Shown here: piece by piece, positions 37,679-37,763 of the stretch
Numbering within the stretch: position 1 is the stretch's first letter
Layout of the letters: every line of letters starts with the position of its first letter
DNA from: an uncultured Bacilli bacterium
Lineage (GTDB): Bacteria > Bacillota_I > Bacilli_A > RF39 > UBA660
Direction: 5' to 3'
DNA: 37,763 nucleotides
Assembly (NCBI GenBank): GCA_947632405.1
Contig: CANRPE010000014.1
Span: forward strand, 1 to 37,763
The notes under the pieces: generated by a model
Told to the model about the DNA's origin: nothing
The model's database searches: none
What the model saw: the letters and a program-made list of their open reading frames with translations, nothing else
Translations under genes and position numbers: made by a program

Positions 37679-37763
37679 GTTGGACCTCCTTTACACCAAT
37701 ATATTCATAAAATTTATTTGGATAGATTACATAATTCCATCTGTTTTTTACTTTTACTGCTGA
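37671..37763 (-). CDS. 3' end of a gene cut by the window edge
   Basis: The last 30 codons of a minus-strand gene, reading RWNYVIYPNKFYEYIGVKEV and ending QHG-TAA. The stop overlaps the start of the next gene by 8 bases, and the last codons carry its GGAGGT ribosome-binding site, as is usual in this operon. The product cannot be named from this piece. Confidence 0.55.
   Translation of the reverse strand, partial: SAVKVKNRWNYVIYPNKFYEYIGVKEVQHG

Overview
The window is very AT-rich and uses the standard bacterial code. Strong Shine-Dalgarno sites (AGGAGG, AGGTGA) precede most genes. The chromosomal part, about 1-11,540, carries a firmicute-type (type VIIb) EssC secretion ATPase with EsaB, an HtrA protease, SpoIID-like and CwlD-like cell-wall proteins and a protein with a SipW-type signal peptide. 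This fits a low-GC Bacillota host, probably a gut-type Bacilli lineage (Erysipelotrichales, RF39 or similar). The lineage is inferred; no rRNA or tRNA gene lies in the window.

Chromosomal part. A secreted TasA/camelysin-like protein (169-720, +) is followed by a convergent Abi_2-HtrA pair (1971-2924 and 785-1978, -). A zinc-dependent phospholipase C-like protein and a SpoIID-like protein (3020-5094, +) come next. They converge on a short type VII secretion locus on the minus strand, in transcription order: CwlD-like amidase, essC, esaB and two very small helical proteins. A small membrane protein (11228-11539) lies between this locus and the prophage and could belong to either side.

Prophage, about 11,640 to beyond 37,763, all on the minus strand and cut by the right window edge. 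In transcription order (right to left) the early region holds a replisome organiser with a DnaD-like C-terminus, a tyrosine recombinase inside the operon and about twenty small overlapping genes of unknown function. The late region then follows: tail-assembly chaperone with an apparent +1 frameshift, HNH nuclease, a putative cos site, terS, terL, portal, prohead protease, HK97-fold capsid, head-tail connectors, tail tube, tape measure, distal tail protein, a tail-tip protein fused to a propeller-like domain, a receptor-binding-type protein, a variable tail gene, holin-like proteins and an M23 endolysin. This is a siphovirus with HK97-type head genes and cos-type packaging.

Points of most interest: the portal has an extra basic C-terminal domain behind an NPNHD..GKFT linker, followed with a 4-base overlap by a small acidic gene, which looks like an effector/immunity pair. 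The tail chaperones sit upstream of the packaging genes instead of between tail tube and tape measure, and their usual slot holds an array of mutually exclusive hairpins. Terminator-like hairpins precede the protease, capsid, tail-tube and tape-measure genes, and a GC-rich structured island precedes the capsid. Tail-gene and small-gene starts have been partly duplicated, and two early genes carry in-frame stops.
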